From: Castanea sativa
Lineage: Eukaryota > Streptophyta > Magnoliopsida > Fagales > Fagaceae
Assembly: GCF_040712315.1 (NCBI RefSeq)
Contig: NC_134014.1
Location: 41,901,634-41,965,633, forward strand
Reading direction: 5' to 3'
Length of the DNA: 64,000 nucleotides
Shown here: positions 44,227 through 55,940 of the stretch, in pieces
Layout: each line of letters begins with the position of its first letter
How positions within the stretch are numbered: position 1 is the first letter of the stretch
Program-made: the position numbers and the translations under genes
The notes under the pieces: model-generated
Seen by the model: the letters and a program-made list of their open reading frames with translations, nothing else
Database searches by the model: none
What the model was told of the DNA's origin: nothing

Positions 44227-47200
44227 TAGGTGCCAACTTTCCCCACGCTGGATTCCTAGAAGTACCCATAACTTTCCTCAAGACCAAATCTCTAGGCGCA
44301 AGTGGCCTTAGTTTCACATGAGCATCAGATCCTCGTTTGAGCTTCTGCTGATAGTAACCCAGTTAAACCATGGCGGCCTCTCGCCGCTCCTCAACCAGAT
44401 CCAGGCTTTTCTCTAGCAAACCCTCGTTATCTTCTAGGTTTAAAGAGCTTGTCCTTAATGTCAGAAACCCAAATTCCAAAGGTATCAGTGCCTCGGCCCC
44501 GTAAGTCATAGAGAAGGGTGTTTCTCCTGTGGATCTTCGTGGAGTAGTTCGATACGTCCACTAAACGTGTGGCAACTCTTCTACCCATTTGCCCTTTGCG
44601 TCATCCAGTCTCTTCTTGAGTCCACTGACTATAACTTTGTTAACAGCCTCGGCCTGCCCATTTCCTTGAGGATAAGCTGGAGTGGAGTATCAGTTTGTGA
44701 TGCCCAAGTCACTGCAATACTTTCTGAAAGCTTTACTATCAAACTGCATACCATTATCTGAAATAAGTGTGTGGGGTATCCCAAATCTAGTGATAATGTT
44801 CTTCTAGACAAACTTCTTGGTGTCTACATCCCTAATATTTGATAAAGGCTCAGCTTCAACCCACTTGGTGAAGTAATCAGTTCCCACGAGTAGCCACCTT
44901 TTATTTCCCGCAGCTCTCGGGAAAGGCCCAACTATATCCAGTCCCCATTGAGTGAATGGCTAGGGACTAGACAAAGGATTAAGGACACCACCAGGCTGAT
45001 GGATGTTGGGCGCAAATCTCTGGCATTGGTCACATTTTCTCGCGTAGTCCTGAGCCTCTCTCTGCATATTGGGCCACCAATATCCCTAGGTCAGAGCTCT
45101 ATGGGCTAAGGATCTCCCTCCAGTATGACTTCCACAAATCCCCTCGTGCAATTCTTCCAAAAGTGCCTCCGTCGCTTCAGGGTGTACACACAGCAGGTAT
45201 GGTCCGGAAAAGGAGCATTTATACGGCTTCTAATCCTGGGACAACCAGAATCGAGGTGCCTTTCGACGAATCTTATCAACTTCAGACTTCTCCTCGGGCA
45301 ACACATCGCTTTTTAGAAAAGAAACTACGGGGTCCATCCAGCTAGGTCCGAGTCTTACCTGATGGATACGGATGGCACTTGCGATTGTTAAAGCAGCCTT
45401 TAGCAAGTCTTCGATGAGGATAATCCTAGGCAAGCCCTGAGCCGAGGATGATGCCAGAGTGGCCAATGAGTCTGCATGTGTGTTTCCACTTCGAGAGACA
45501 TGCGTCAGGATAAAAGAATCAAACTTGGATTGTAAACATTTGACCTTAGCCAGGTATTCTTGCATTCTCGAATCCCTTGCCTCTATGTTTCCCATCACCT
45601 GGCCCACGACTAACTGAGAATCCGAGGACATATGAACTGACTTTCCCCCCATTCTCTGGACCATACCCATACCAACTAAGACAGCTTCATACTCAGCCTC
45701 GTTGTTAGTGGCCGAGAACGCCAATCTCAACGATTTTTCAAAGGTGATTCCTTCAGGGGATACCAAAACAAGCCCGATACCTGACCCTCTCTGATTCTCT
45801 GCCTCGTCAACATATACTTTCCAGACCGGAAGCCCTTCGCATGTGACCATGCCAACTGATTTTTCATCCATGTGCGACTCATTTGCAGTTTCTTCTAATG
45901 AGGGTTTGGCGAATTCTACCGCCAAATCGGCAAGGACCTGGCCTTTCACGGAGGTGCGAGGCATATATTTGATATCGAAAACTCCCAAAATAGTTCCCCA
46001 CTTGCCTACCCTCCCTGAGTAGTCAACGCTTCGTAGTACCGACTTGAGAGGAAGTTGAGTCAAAACCACAACGATGTGGGATTGGAAGTAATGAGGAAGC
46101 TTCCACGTAGCATGAACTACGGCTAGAATCGCCTTCTCCAAAAGTAGATATCGCACTTCGGTTTTATTCAAAGATTTGCTAACGTAGTAAACCGGTCTCT
46201 GTACTCCACTATCGTCCCGTATTAAAACCAAACTGACTGCATGGATAGCTACAGCTATGTATGCAAACAGGACTTCATCGATTTCCGGCCGAGACATAAT
46301 GGGTGGCCGGGAAAGATACTCTTTAAGTTGATGAAAAGCCAAAACACATTCCTCGGTCTATTCGAATCCTTTCCACTTATTCAGCAACTGGAAAAAGGGT
46401 CTGCACCTATCAGCGAACCGAGAGATAAACCTACTGAGAGCAGCAGTCATCCCAGTCAACTTTTAAACTTCCTTTGGATTCCGAGGTGGTTGCAAGCCAT
46501 GGATGGCCCTGACCTGTGCCGGATTTACCTCTATTCATCTATGAGTCACCATGTAGCCTAGGAACTTACCAGAGCCCACCCCAAAAGAGCACTTGGAGGC
46601 ATTAAGACGCAACTTGTACTTCCTAAGCATTTGAAAGGTGTCATCCAAATATTTCACATGCATAGGCACCGTCTTGCTCTTCACCACCATATCATCCACA
46701 TATACCTCAATAGTCTTTCCAAGCTACGACTCGAACATCCTAGTCATCATCCTTTGGTAAGTAGCCCTTGCATTTTTCAAACCGAACGGCATCACTTTAT
46801 AGTGATAATTTCCCGTAAGAGTAATGAATACGGTTTTCTCTTGGTCATCCAACGCCAAAGGTATTTGGTGATAGCCTTGGAAGGCATCCAAAAAACTCAT
46901 CCGAGGATGCCCAACCGTGGTGTCCACTAGCTGATCAATGTGAGGCATTGGAAATGAGTCTTTGAGACAGGCTTTGTCCAAGTCTGTGAAGTCCACACAT
47001 ACTCTCCACTTCCCGCTCTTCTTTTTTACCACAACAGTATGCGCCAACCATTCTGGATAGAAAACTTCTTTAATAGCCTCAGCCCTTTTGAGCTTGAGCA
47101 CCTCCTCCTTGACAACCTCGGCATGTTCTTTGGAAGAATGCCAAGGTGGTTGTCTTCTGGGAACAACGGCAGAATTGACATTCAAATGATGGCAAATGAA

Positions 47201-49400
47201 GCTTGGGTCAACCCCCGGAGCCTCGTAGGGATCCCATGCAAATACATCAATATTGCTTTTCAAAAACATCACCAATTCCATCTTTTCTTGATGTGGTAGT
47301 CGTACCCCAACCTGAAAGAACCTTTCAGGGTCATCATTAATAAGAAAATTTTCCAACTCTTCACACGTTGCCTCCTCTACTGTCATCGCACCGAGCGCAT
47401 CCAGAATCGTTAATTGCTATAAGTCTTCTGCAGCAGAGGCCGAGGATTCTGGTTCGGCCTAACGCAGTATTGCAGCCAATATGCATTGCCTTGCTACCGG
47501 TTGACTCCCAAGAATCTCCTCAATTTGTCCTCTCGAGCACCCAGAGCATGCAGCCAAGGTCTTGCAATGATGATCGTATATGGGGAATAAGCGTCAACCA
47601 CAATGAAATCCACGTCAACTGTTTCCGAACCTGACTGCACCGACAAATGAATTTGTCCCTTTGGTATGACGGTCTTCCCTTCGAAACTTATCAGTGGTGA
47701 ATTGTAAGCCGTAAGATCCTCGAGCTTCAAATTGAGCCCCTTAAACAAATCAAGGTACATAATATCCGCACCACTACCCTGATCGACCATCACCCTCTTT
47801 ACATCGTAGTTCCCTATCCTTAGAGTAACCACCAGGGCGTCATCATGCGGTTGGATGGTCCCAACTTTATCTTCGTCCGAGAAGCCCAAGATAGGCGGAG
47901 AAGCACCTTTAATTCTTTTTGGCCTGGAGCTAGACTCCTCGGTAAGAATATGTGATACAGACATCACCCTAGTGGGACAGGAACCGGTCTTGCCTGGGGC
48001 TGCAAGGATGACATTAATCGTTCCCAAGGGGGGCTGAGATGAATTATTCCTCTGGTTAATCGAGCCCGAATTGCTTCCTTGCCTACTGGGCTGATATAAA
48101 TGTTGCTTCAACTTTCCTTCACTAACCAGCTATTCCAAATGATTCCAAAGTGTCCGGCAGTTCTCGGTAGTATGGCCTACATCCTGATGGTATTGGCAAA
48201 CAAGGTTCTGATTTCGCTTCGCAGGGTTCCCTGCTATCTTATTAGGCCACTTGAAATAGGGCTCCTTGCGGACTTTCTCCAACAATTGGTGCACTGGTTC
48301 TCAGAATACGGTGTTAACTACTTGAGGAGTGGTTGAACCAGATTACCCAGATAAATCTCTCCTCGGCCTGTTGTTACTGTACCTATCCAACCTAAAATCC
48401 CTCCTCTCCTGAGGGATAGCCTTCACCTTACCCTTACCTTGTTGTTGGTCTTCCTCAATCCTTTTATACTCGTCAATGCAATCCATGAGCCGACGTACTC
48501 TCCGCATAGGCTTCTTGGTCAGAGATTTCCTTAAATCGTGATCAGTTGGGAGGCCCACCTTGAAAGTGTTAATTGCCATTTCATCAAAATCGCCATCGAT
48601 TTCATTAAACATCTCTCAGTATCCGTCAAAATACGTTTTCAAGGTCTCACCCTCCCTCATGGCCATAGATAACAATGAGTCCAAAGGCCGAGGAACCCTG
48701 CTGCATGTAATGAATCGAGACGCGAATGCCCTAGTGAGTTCCATGAAAGAATCAACAGAACCCGCCTTCAGTCCGTTAAACCATCTCATAGCAACAGGTC
48801 CCAGACTAGAAGGAAAGACTTTGCACATCAAGTTCTCGTTTTGAGAGTGTACCGCCATCCTCTGATTAAAATGACTCACATGCTCAACTATGTCCGTCCT
48901 GCCATTATAGATGGTAAAGGTAGGCTGGGTGAACCGTCGTGGAAGTTTTCCCTTCTCGATCCTACATGAGAAAGGGGACTTGGAGATCTGATGCAATGCC
49001 CTGCTCATAACGTCATTTCCTAAGCCCTTGGAGCGAAACTTTTTATGCCTACAACTCGGAAGCTCATCCTTCTCGTAAGAGAAGGTTTCGCTAGGAGAAG
49101 ATCTGGACCTTGGACTGTAACTGCTTCCCTAAGAACCCAGAGGAAGGATCGGAAAGAGGTGAGGCTCGCCTTCGTTTGACACGGCGTAATTTTTTCTTAA
49201 GGTGGTCAATCTCCTTTTGCATGGCCTTGGCGTCATCCTCATAGGTGGCTCTGCTTCCACCACGCGAATGGCTTGCACCGGGGTGTATCGTATGCACACT
49301 TCCCTCTCGATCCCTCTGACGCTCGAGACGCTCAGAGTGATCTTTACGTTGGGACCCTTGAGACTCTGCACGATGTGAATCTAAGCCTGTTATAACGTTC
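44227..49400 (-). pseudogene. gag-pro-pol of the outer Tat element, decayed
   Basis: Minus-strand fragments in the expected order. Gag (49008-48616, 48612-48343) has MRWFNGLKAGSV and a zinc-finger-like CQYHQDVGHTTENC near 48150. The protease has MVDQGSGADI (about 47800). RT (47386-46724) has DFTDLDKACLKDSFPMPHID, then a stop just before YVDDMVVK. RNase H (46342-45400) has KVYVDEAENQRGSG and NNEAEYEAVL. Integrase continues to 44227, where the nested element interrupts it; the tail lies at 33955-34079. Many stops, for example at 48613-48615, 46723 and near 45230, separate the pieces. The protein could not be made from this copy. Confidence 0.9.
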
Positions 49401-49419
49401 CAATTCCTTCAGCACTTGG

Positions 49420-49440
49420 TTGCCCACAGACAGCGCCAAT
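49420..49440 (-). promoter_or_regulatory. Primer-binding region of the outer element
   Basis: Minus-strand ATTGGCGCTGTCTGTGGGC directly follows the 5' LTR. It differs from the nested element's site by few bases, which supports common lineage. Confidence 0.7.
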
Positions 49441-50197
49441 TGTAAGTGCACAATTTGTACCCGGTCCAATCACTAGACGGACTCAGGCTCAAAGAGCCTT
49501 ATACAATAAACTTTGTAGAGTGTGGGCTTAAAACCTAAGCTATGGATGTTGGATAAAGAGAAGAATAATGCTAGATTGCCGTTATCCGCGTGTTCTATAG
49601 ATGGGAATAGCAAAGAAACTCTCCTCGGACGTAATCCGAGGACCAATTGTACTGCCTTTCTCTCCTTAAGAACAATATTACAACTACCGTTTTTCGTCCC
49701 CCTCCTCTCATACCTCTCTTGTTCTTTTATATCCATCTTCTTCTTCCTTTCTTCTTCCACGTGTAACACAGATCTTTTCCTTAGATACTTGTCCTATCCT
49801 GCACCTTCTTGAAGTCTTCAAACACCAGCTGGAAGGCTGAACATTGCTATTCAGAGGTCATTTCTCCATTAATGGGGCCAGGGAGGTAGGTGCAGGGTCT
49901 TTAATGTGGTGGTAGCAGCCTTTTCTCTTTTGATATTTATCATATGCTCTTACTTCCAATAACCGCATGAATCATGCCTTTACCCAATAGAGCTTCCAGA
50001 GTTCTCCCTCCAAACCCCTTAACATGTCCTATGACCTTTACTTGACCCATCCGAGTAGATACTCCTCCTCGGACAGCTCCTCCAACCCTTATAGCACGAA
50101 CTGGTCTACGAGCCTCAAAGGCTATGCTCGAACATGCTTTCTCCACCAAATCAGGCCCAAGGCCCAAATACATATTTTAATCATTTTACCCCCCACA
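49441..50197 (-). repeat. 5' LTR of the outer Tat element
   Basis: 757 bp, TGTAAGTGCACAATTTG...CCCCCCACA on the plus strand. It carries a minus-strand TATA-like ATATAAAAGAAC near 49720. It pairs with 27163-27918. Confidence 0.92.
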
Positions 50198-50202
50198 AAA
50201 AG

Positions 50203-50692
50203 TATAATTGATAAGGAGAAAATCATCACTTAATGCGATCAATACATATGAATAATAATGATATGATGATATATCTTGAAACGTTGATAAAATTAATATT
50301 AATAATTATTTTATTTAAATGAGGAATAAATAAATTTGTAAAAAAAAATTTCTTAAAAACAATGTTTTAGACTATGTTCCTATCAACAAATAGGAGGTGA
50401 CCATCCATTAAAAAATAAATTTTTTTAAAAAAAGAGTTGACCGACCTTGAGCCAAAAGAATGCTAGATTCATGGAATTTATTTTGGAGATGGATTACAAA
50501 AACTAAGACCTAATATATTATGGATTTTACTAATATGTGTCCTAAGGGCACACAATAGTATACTATTTTTAGAAAAAAATTTATTGGGAATTGCAAAAGT
50601 TTTACAGTTTTTTTAATTCTTCATAAAATATTTCTAAAAATAAATGGCTTAACATGTGCCCTAAAGGGACACATTAACGAGACCCATATATC
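50203..50692. other. Short intergenic spacer, no gene seen
   Basis: AT-rich DNA between the outer Tat element and the Copia element. Two similar phrases (ATGTGYCCTAARGGSACACA, near 50535 and 50655) recur about 120 bp apart; nothing else is recognised. Confidence 0.5.
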
Positions 50693-50697
50693 ATAGC

Positions 50698-50866
50698 TGT
50701 TAGAAATACTGAATAAGTGTATTGTATTTCTCAGTGAAAGAATATACACGAGTGTCTTTATAAAAGAGGCATATAAGTGCAATACAAGTAAGAGTGTAGT
50801 ACAAGAATGTGTGTTATACAAGTAATCTAGTTGGGCATAAAGCCCACAACATTATACACGTTAACA
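50698..50866 (-). repeat. 3' LTR of the Copia element
   Basis: 169 bp, TGTTAGAAATACTG...CACGTTAACA, followed on its inner side by the purine tract TTTAAGGGGGC (minus strand, about 50877-50867). Confidence 0.88.
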
Positions 50867-50878
50867 GCCCCCTTAAAC

Positions 50879-52700
50879 TTAAGGTGGATGTGAGACCAAC
50901 TTGAGGTTTTCAACCAAAATACGAAGGCGTCCCTTAAGATGTGACTTGGTGAAGATATCTACAAGTTGATCTTTAGAGGAGACTGAGATCAGCTTAAGAG
51001 CATCATGGACAAGATGATAATGGATAAAATGACAATCAATCTCGATGTGTTTAGTTCGTTTATGGAAAACATCATTGTGAGCAATATGAATGGCACTCTG
51101 GTTGTCATAGTAAAGAGGAGTAGTAAAGGATGTAGACACACCTAAATCTTTGAGAAGCCATCGTAGTAAAATAAGCTCAGATGTGGTATCAGCAAGGGCA
51201 CGATATTCTGCTTCAGTACTGGAGCGGGCCACATGAGTTTGTTTCTTACTTCGCCAAGAAATAAGAGAAGAACCAAGAAGAAAGCAATAACCGGTGAAGA
51301 TATCTACAAGTTGATCTTTAGAGGAGACTGAGATCAGTTTAAGAGCACCATGGACAAGATGATAACGGATAAAATGACAATTGATCTCGATGTGTTTAGT
51401 TCGTTTATGGAAGACATCATTGTGAGCAATATGAATGGCACTCTGGTTGTCACAGTAAAGAGGAGTAGTAGAGGATGTAGACACACCTAAGTCTTTGAGA
51501 AGCCATCGTAGTAAAAAAAAGCTCAGATGTGGTATCAACAAGGGCACGATATTTTGCTTCAGTACTAGAACGGGCCACATGAGTTTGTTTCTTACTTCGC
51601 CAAGAAATAAGAGAAGAACCAAGAAGAAAGCAATAACCAGTGGTAGACCTGCGATCTGTGGGATCTCCTGCCCAATCAGCATCAGAAAATGCACGGAGAA
51701 TAAGAGGAGACTAAGCAGAGTAGAAAAGACCATAGAAGAGAGTGTCCTTTAGGTATCGAAGAATGCACAGAACAGCAGCATAGTGAGTCGATCGTGGAGT
51801 AGATAGATACTGGCTCACCTGGTGAACAGCATAGGAAATGTCTAGACGAGTGACAGTGAAATAAACTAGACTACCAACCAAGCGTTTGTAAAGAGAGAGA
51901 TTAGACAATGGTTTCCTCCCTGAGGGAGTCAGATGCGCATTAAGCTTAACTGGAGTGTCAACAGTGTTGCTATCAGTGAGTCCAGCTCGAGACAAGAGTT
52001 TAGAGGCATACTTAGCTTGAGTAATATAAAGTCCATTTGTAGAATGAGTGATTTCAAGACCCAAGAAGTAGCTGAGATGTCCAAGATCTTTCATCTCAAA
52101 CTGTTGACTAAAAAAATCCTTGAGTTCTTGAATACCACTGAGGTCATCACCAGTTATGATCATATCATCAACATACAGGAGATGTAAAATAGTGCCTTTG
52201 TCAGTGGAACGAAGAAATAATGCCGAATCATAATGATTGGCCATGTAGCCCAAGAGAGAGATGGTAGAGCTGAATTTGGCAAACCAAACTTGTGGAGCTT
52301 GTTTAAGGCCATAAAGTGCACGTCGAATGTGACAAACCTTGTTTGATTCAACAGAGAAACTAGGAGGAGGTTGCATATAAACTTCTTCACTTAAATCCCC
52401 ATTAAGGAATACATTTTTGACATCCATTTGAAAAATGTCCCATTTATTGGCAGCAGCAATAGCTAAGAGGGCATGAACAGATGAGATACAAGCAACTGGA
52501 GCAAAGGTCTCTTCATAATCAATCTCATACTCCTGTGTAAAACCTTTTGCAACAAGACAAGCTTTGTAGCACTTAATGGACCCATCAGAGCGAGTCTTAA
52601 TCTTGTAGATCGATTTACAACCAACCACAGATTTCCTAAGGGGGAGTGTCACCAAATCCCAAGTATGGTTTTTGGATAATACATCAAGTTCCTCTTTCAT
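50879..52700 (-). pseudogene. Copia reverse transcriptase and RNase H
   Basis: RT is open over 52700-51711 (329 codons) with VAKGFTQEYEIDYEETFAPV, MDVKNVFLNGDL and the catalytic LLYVDDMII. It passes with a frame change near 51712 into RNase H (51640-50879: SSTEAEYRALADTTSELILL, NQSAIHIAHNDVFHKRTKHI). The RNase H part occurs twice as a tandem duplication (about 51293-51638 and 50947-51292). One extra A in the inner copy shifts the frame, so the open frame at 50879-51733 joins unnatural residues. The enzyme would copy the element RNA into DNA. Confidence 0.88.
50947..51638. repeat. 346-bp tandem duplication in Copia RNase H
   Basis: GAAGATATCTACAAGTTGAT starts at 50951 and 51296, and the copies end alike at GCAATAACC (51292 and 51638). 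The copies are nearly identical, so the duplication is recent. Confidence 0.93.
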
Positions 52701-52706
52701 TGCAAT

Positions 52707-53855
52707 CTACCATAAAGGGTCAGTGAAATTCTCACGATAGGTGTGAGGCTCGTGCAGTGTAGCAAGAGTAGTGTAACAATTATAGTCAAGTAAATGTGAA
52801 GAAATGGATCTTACCCGAGTTGAGTGACGAGGTGGAATGTCTTGTGTAAGATCTTCAGGCAGAGCAGAAGCAGGGGACCCAAGCTCAGGGTTAGGGTTGG
52901 GTAGCTCATCTTCGACATGTTCATTAAAGGGTGAACTAGGAAAGGGATCAATGATATCTGGTGGTTGGACAGAGAAGTCTATAGGAGAACCAGGAGCAAC
53001 TACAGAAGGAATATGTGCCTCATCTAGAAAAATGTCTAAGACAGAGGAGGAAAATAGGGAGGCACGAAAGTGAAAGAGCTCGACAAAGAGGCGATGTTCC
53101 CAAAAGACAACATTGCGGGAGATACGAAGATGATGAGAAACAGGATCATAACACCGATACGCCTTTTTAGTTTCACCATAGCCAAGAAAACAACAAAGCC
53201 TTGACCGAGGCTCAAGTTTGTTATGCTCATATGGCTGAAGAAGAATGAAACAGGCAGAACCGAATGAGCGAAGGTGATGATAATCTGGAGATGACCCAAA
53301 AAGGCATTCATATGGAGTTTGATTTTGGATGACAGGACTGAGAATGCGATTAATAGCATAAACAACATGAAGTACAGTTTCGCCCCAAAAAGGAGCAGAA
53401 ACTTTGGCAGAGAGAAGGAGAGTACGAATAGTGTCAACAATATGACAAAATTTTCGTTCGGCTCTACCATTTTGCTGAGAGGTACCTGGACAAGTTAGTT
53501 GATGAACAAAGCCATAAGAATGCAAAATAGCTTGGAAAGCATATTGAGTCTATTCAAGAGCATTATCAGATCGAAAAATTTTGGTGCATTTGGAAAACTA
53601 TGTTTTAACCATTTTTGCAAAATTACAATATACTTGCAATAATTTAGAATAATGTTTCATATGAAAAATCCAACTATAGCAAGAGTAATCATCAACAAAG
53701 ATAACAAAATATCAAGATCCACCAATACTAGAGACAGAGGAAGACCCCTAAACATCAAAATGAATAAGGTCAAATATATCAGTGGATATTGATTCACTAG
53801 TATTTAAAGGCAAAACTAGTTGTTTTCCTAACTGACATGAAACACAATCAAAATT
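52707..53855 (-). pseudogene. Copia integrase, broken
   Basis: The C-terminal two thirds are open at 53525-52707 (QLTCPGTSQQNGRAERKF with the catalytic Glu region, then PYECLFGSSPDYHHLRSFG). The N-terminal part (53855-53526) contains several stops, mostly at expected Trp codons. The Asp residues (IHFDV-like and FRSDNALE-like) can be recognised. Integrase inserts the cDNA into host DNA. Confidence 0.82.
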
Positions 53856-54660
53856 TTATGTAGACATTGAATTTAACAAACCTCTAGAAGCCAATTCTTG
53901 AACTCGAGAGGAAGATGTGTGACCAAGTCGGGCATGCCAAAGTGCAAGGGAAGGAATAAAAAAAACTGCAGTAGTTGCAGCAATAGAAACAAGAGCAACA
54001 AGTGGAAGACGAAGGTTGTCCACGGGAAATATACACCCAACTCTGGAACCGATCCCAACCTCCTGTCCCGTCCTTGGATCATGCACAATACACCCAGAAT
54101 AATCAAAGATAATGCGATAACCCAACTCAGCTAATTGTCCCATAGAAAATAAATTGTAAGAAAGGTCAGGAACATTAAAGACTCTAGGAACCAAAAGGTT
54201 GGAGGTTGAAACGGAACCTATATTATGACTAGACATTGTGGAACCATTTGCTGTGCAAATATTAAGAGGGTGTGGTGTAGGTTTAAGTTAAGAAAATAAG
54301 GAAGAGTGGGGTGTTATGTGATTGCAACAAGTAGAATCCATAAACTAAGAGGTTGGAGACATACCAGATAAAGCTGAGAGAGGAGAAATAAGTTGCATTA
54401 CCAACCATACGAATGACATTAGTAATGATGTTTTTAAGGTTATCTGTGGACATGGTGAAAGTGTGTCCTGAAGACTTAGACTATGTAGAGACATGAGCCA
54501 TTGGTTGAACACTCTCAGTGTTAGCAACAGTAGCAGCAAATATTAAAACAGCTGATTTGTTGTAATGATAGCAAGTCTCAATATTGTGGCCAAAACGTTT
54601 GCAAAAATTGAAAAAATATTTGCTGGATTATCGGCGATGATTATTGTAACAAGAAGAAGA
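53856..54660 (-). pseudogene. Copia protease/pre-integrase region and gag remnant
   Basis: The open stretch 54236-53856 reads as the region between protease and integrase (VFNVPDLSYNLFSMGQLAELG, LWHARLGHTSSSRVQELASRG, the GAG-pre-integrase signature). Upstream to 54660 a zinc-knuckle remnant (CKRFGHNIETCYHY) and protease-like sequence with stops remain. The N-terminal and central gag is absent. Confidence 0.75.
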
Positions 54661-54689
54661 CCTGTCTTTATTCTTCATTTAGAAACAAA

Positions 54690-55350
54690 ATATGCAAAAA
54701 TGGACTGCAACAATAAAATCAACGCAAAAAACTAGGTAAGGAGCATTTGAACTGCAAAAAGTCAACCCTGAAGAAAGTCAATGGTCAAAGTCAACCTTCA
54801 ATCAAAGTCAACACTAGTCAACCGATATGGTCAATGCGGTCAACGAACTGGTCAACGATGACATCAACTGACGTGGCAAGTGATGTCAGCAGATGAATGG
54901 AGGATGATGTCATCTAATGACATGGCAGTGATGACGTCACCTAGGCTAACGTCAACAAGGGCAAATCTAGCGTATGTAAGTGCGTGGTGGCGCATGTCGG
55001 CGCGTGGGGCGCGTGAGCTTCAGTGTAGAATCTTTAAGCGGCGCTTGAGGGCGCATGCAAGCTTCGATGACTGCGAGATTTCCACGATTGAGTAAATCGG
55101 GGCGAGACGATCACTGTGGTACCTGAAAAATACTTATTGGAGCAAGATGCACGACAAAGACAATAAGTGCAGTGGTCTATGTGATGCGGAACTCCTCAAC
55201 GCTGCAGGTCCGAAACCCAAGGACAATAGCTGGAAGGCGTTAAAGGTTCCACAACGAAAGGTTGCCGTAGCTATTGTGACGGCGGAAGCGATGTTGAAAA
55301 TGGATTAACACCAATAAAGACAAGACTGCTAAGAAAATGTCAGAGCAATG
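54690..55350. other. Leader of the Copia element with GTCAA and TGACG clusters
   Basis: Non-coding part between the 5' LTR and the gag remnant. Nine GTCAA (TTGAC on the element's strand) occur within 54761-54855 and a tenth near 54948. TGACG motifs occur near 54869 and 54932, the latter as the palindrome TGACGTCA. TTGAC is the W-box core bound by WRKY factors and TGACG is the core of as-1/bZIP sites. The frame at 54880-55095 is not supported as a gene. Confidence 0.65.
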
Positions 55351-55362
55351 GCTCTGATACCA
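55351..55362 (-). promoter_or_regulatory. Primer-binding site of the Copia element
   Basis: TGGTATCAGAGC on the minus strand, directly after the 5' LTR, complementary to the 3' end of initiator tRNA-Met. Confidence 0.9.
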
Positions 55363-55526
55363 TGTTAAAAATACTGAATAAGTGTATTGTCTTTCTTAGG
55401 GAAAGAATATAAATGAATGTCTTTATATAGGAGGCATATGAATGCAATACAAGTAAAAATATAATACAAGAATGTGTACTATACAAATAATTTATCCATG
55501 TTAACAACACACTGTGCATGTTACCA
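55363..55526 (-). repeat. 5' LTR of the Copia element
   Basis: About 164 bp from TGTTAAAAATACTG to CATGTTACCA. It aligns with 50698-50866 with several substitutions and small indels. The outer limit was set by the ATAGC target duplication. Confidence 0.82.
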
Positions 55527-55531
55527 ATAGC

Positions 55532-55940
55532 AACACCTGTCAATTTATCATCAAACTGATACGACCATTTCCACAGGCATGGGCTTAAAAATTTCTCTTT
55601 CATTGCAAAAATATATTCCTCTTTTTTTGTCCATTTAGGCCGATGACTGTGTGGAGACAAAGCTGCCATCTAAATCTTTTGTTACATCGAGGTGACTTTC
55701 TCTGACATTTTCTTGGTAATGTGTAGGCAAAATTGTCGATCTTGATCCCTCATCCATGAAAATCCCCAGAAGGTGACGCGTGGAGAGGAAATTTCATGAT
55801 AGATTGACACGTATATCAAACGTGGAGAAGCAACAAAGCAAGAGAATATTATGACATGACATATAAGAAAACCATGAAGAACTCAGCTATAGCTCCAATA
55901 ATCAGAGACAGAAACGAAAAGAAGATCAAAAGAAAGGACA
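55532..55940 (+). promoter_or_regulatory. Upstream region of the seed-maturation-type gene
   Basis: Contains ACGT/CGTG-core motifs resembling ABA response elements (GACGCGTGG near 55776, GACACGTAT near 55807, AAACGTGGA near 55819). A TATA-like CATATAAG near 55859 lies about 80 bp before the ATG. This fits ABA- and seed-linked expression but is inference. Confidence 0.45.

Larger units (their letters stand above)
27163..50197 (-). mobile_element. Outer Gypsy/Tat-type LTR retrotransposon (old, host of nested insertions)
   Basis: The element reads on the minus strand: 5' LTR 50197-49441, primer-binding region, gag-pro-pol from about 49370 to 33955, a 151-bp tandem array, an antisense gene on the plus strand, and 3' LTR 27918-27163. 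A perfect TSD AAAAG flanks it (27158-27162 and 50198-50202). Removing the 10.1-kb nested element and the 1.04-kb solo LTR leaves about 11.8 kb. By eye the LTRs differ at about a dozen sites in the first 235 bp, and gag-pol has many stops, so the insertion is old. The extra antisense gene and large size fit the Tat lineage (Ogre, Grande, Retand). Confidence 0.92.
50698..55526 (-). mobile_element. Defective Ty1/Copia LTR retrotransposon
   Basis: Minus-strand element with short LTRs (50698-50866 and about 55363-55526) and a perfect TSD ATAGC (50693-50697 and 55527-55531). The primer site TGGTATCAGAGC (55362-55351) matches initiator tRNA-Met, usual for Copia. The order protease, integrase, RT, RNase H is that of Copia. 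Most of gag is missing, stops break several domains, and part of RNase H is duplicated, so this copy cannot move on its own. Confidence 0.93.
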
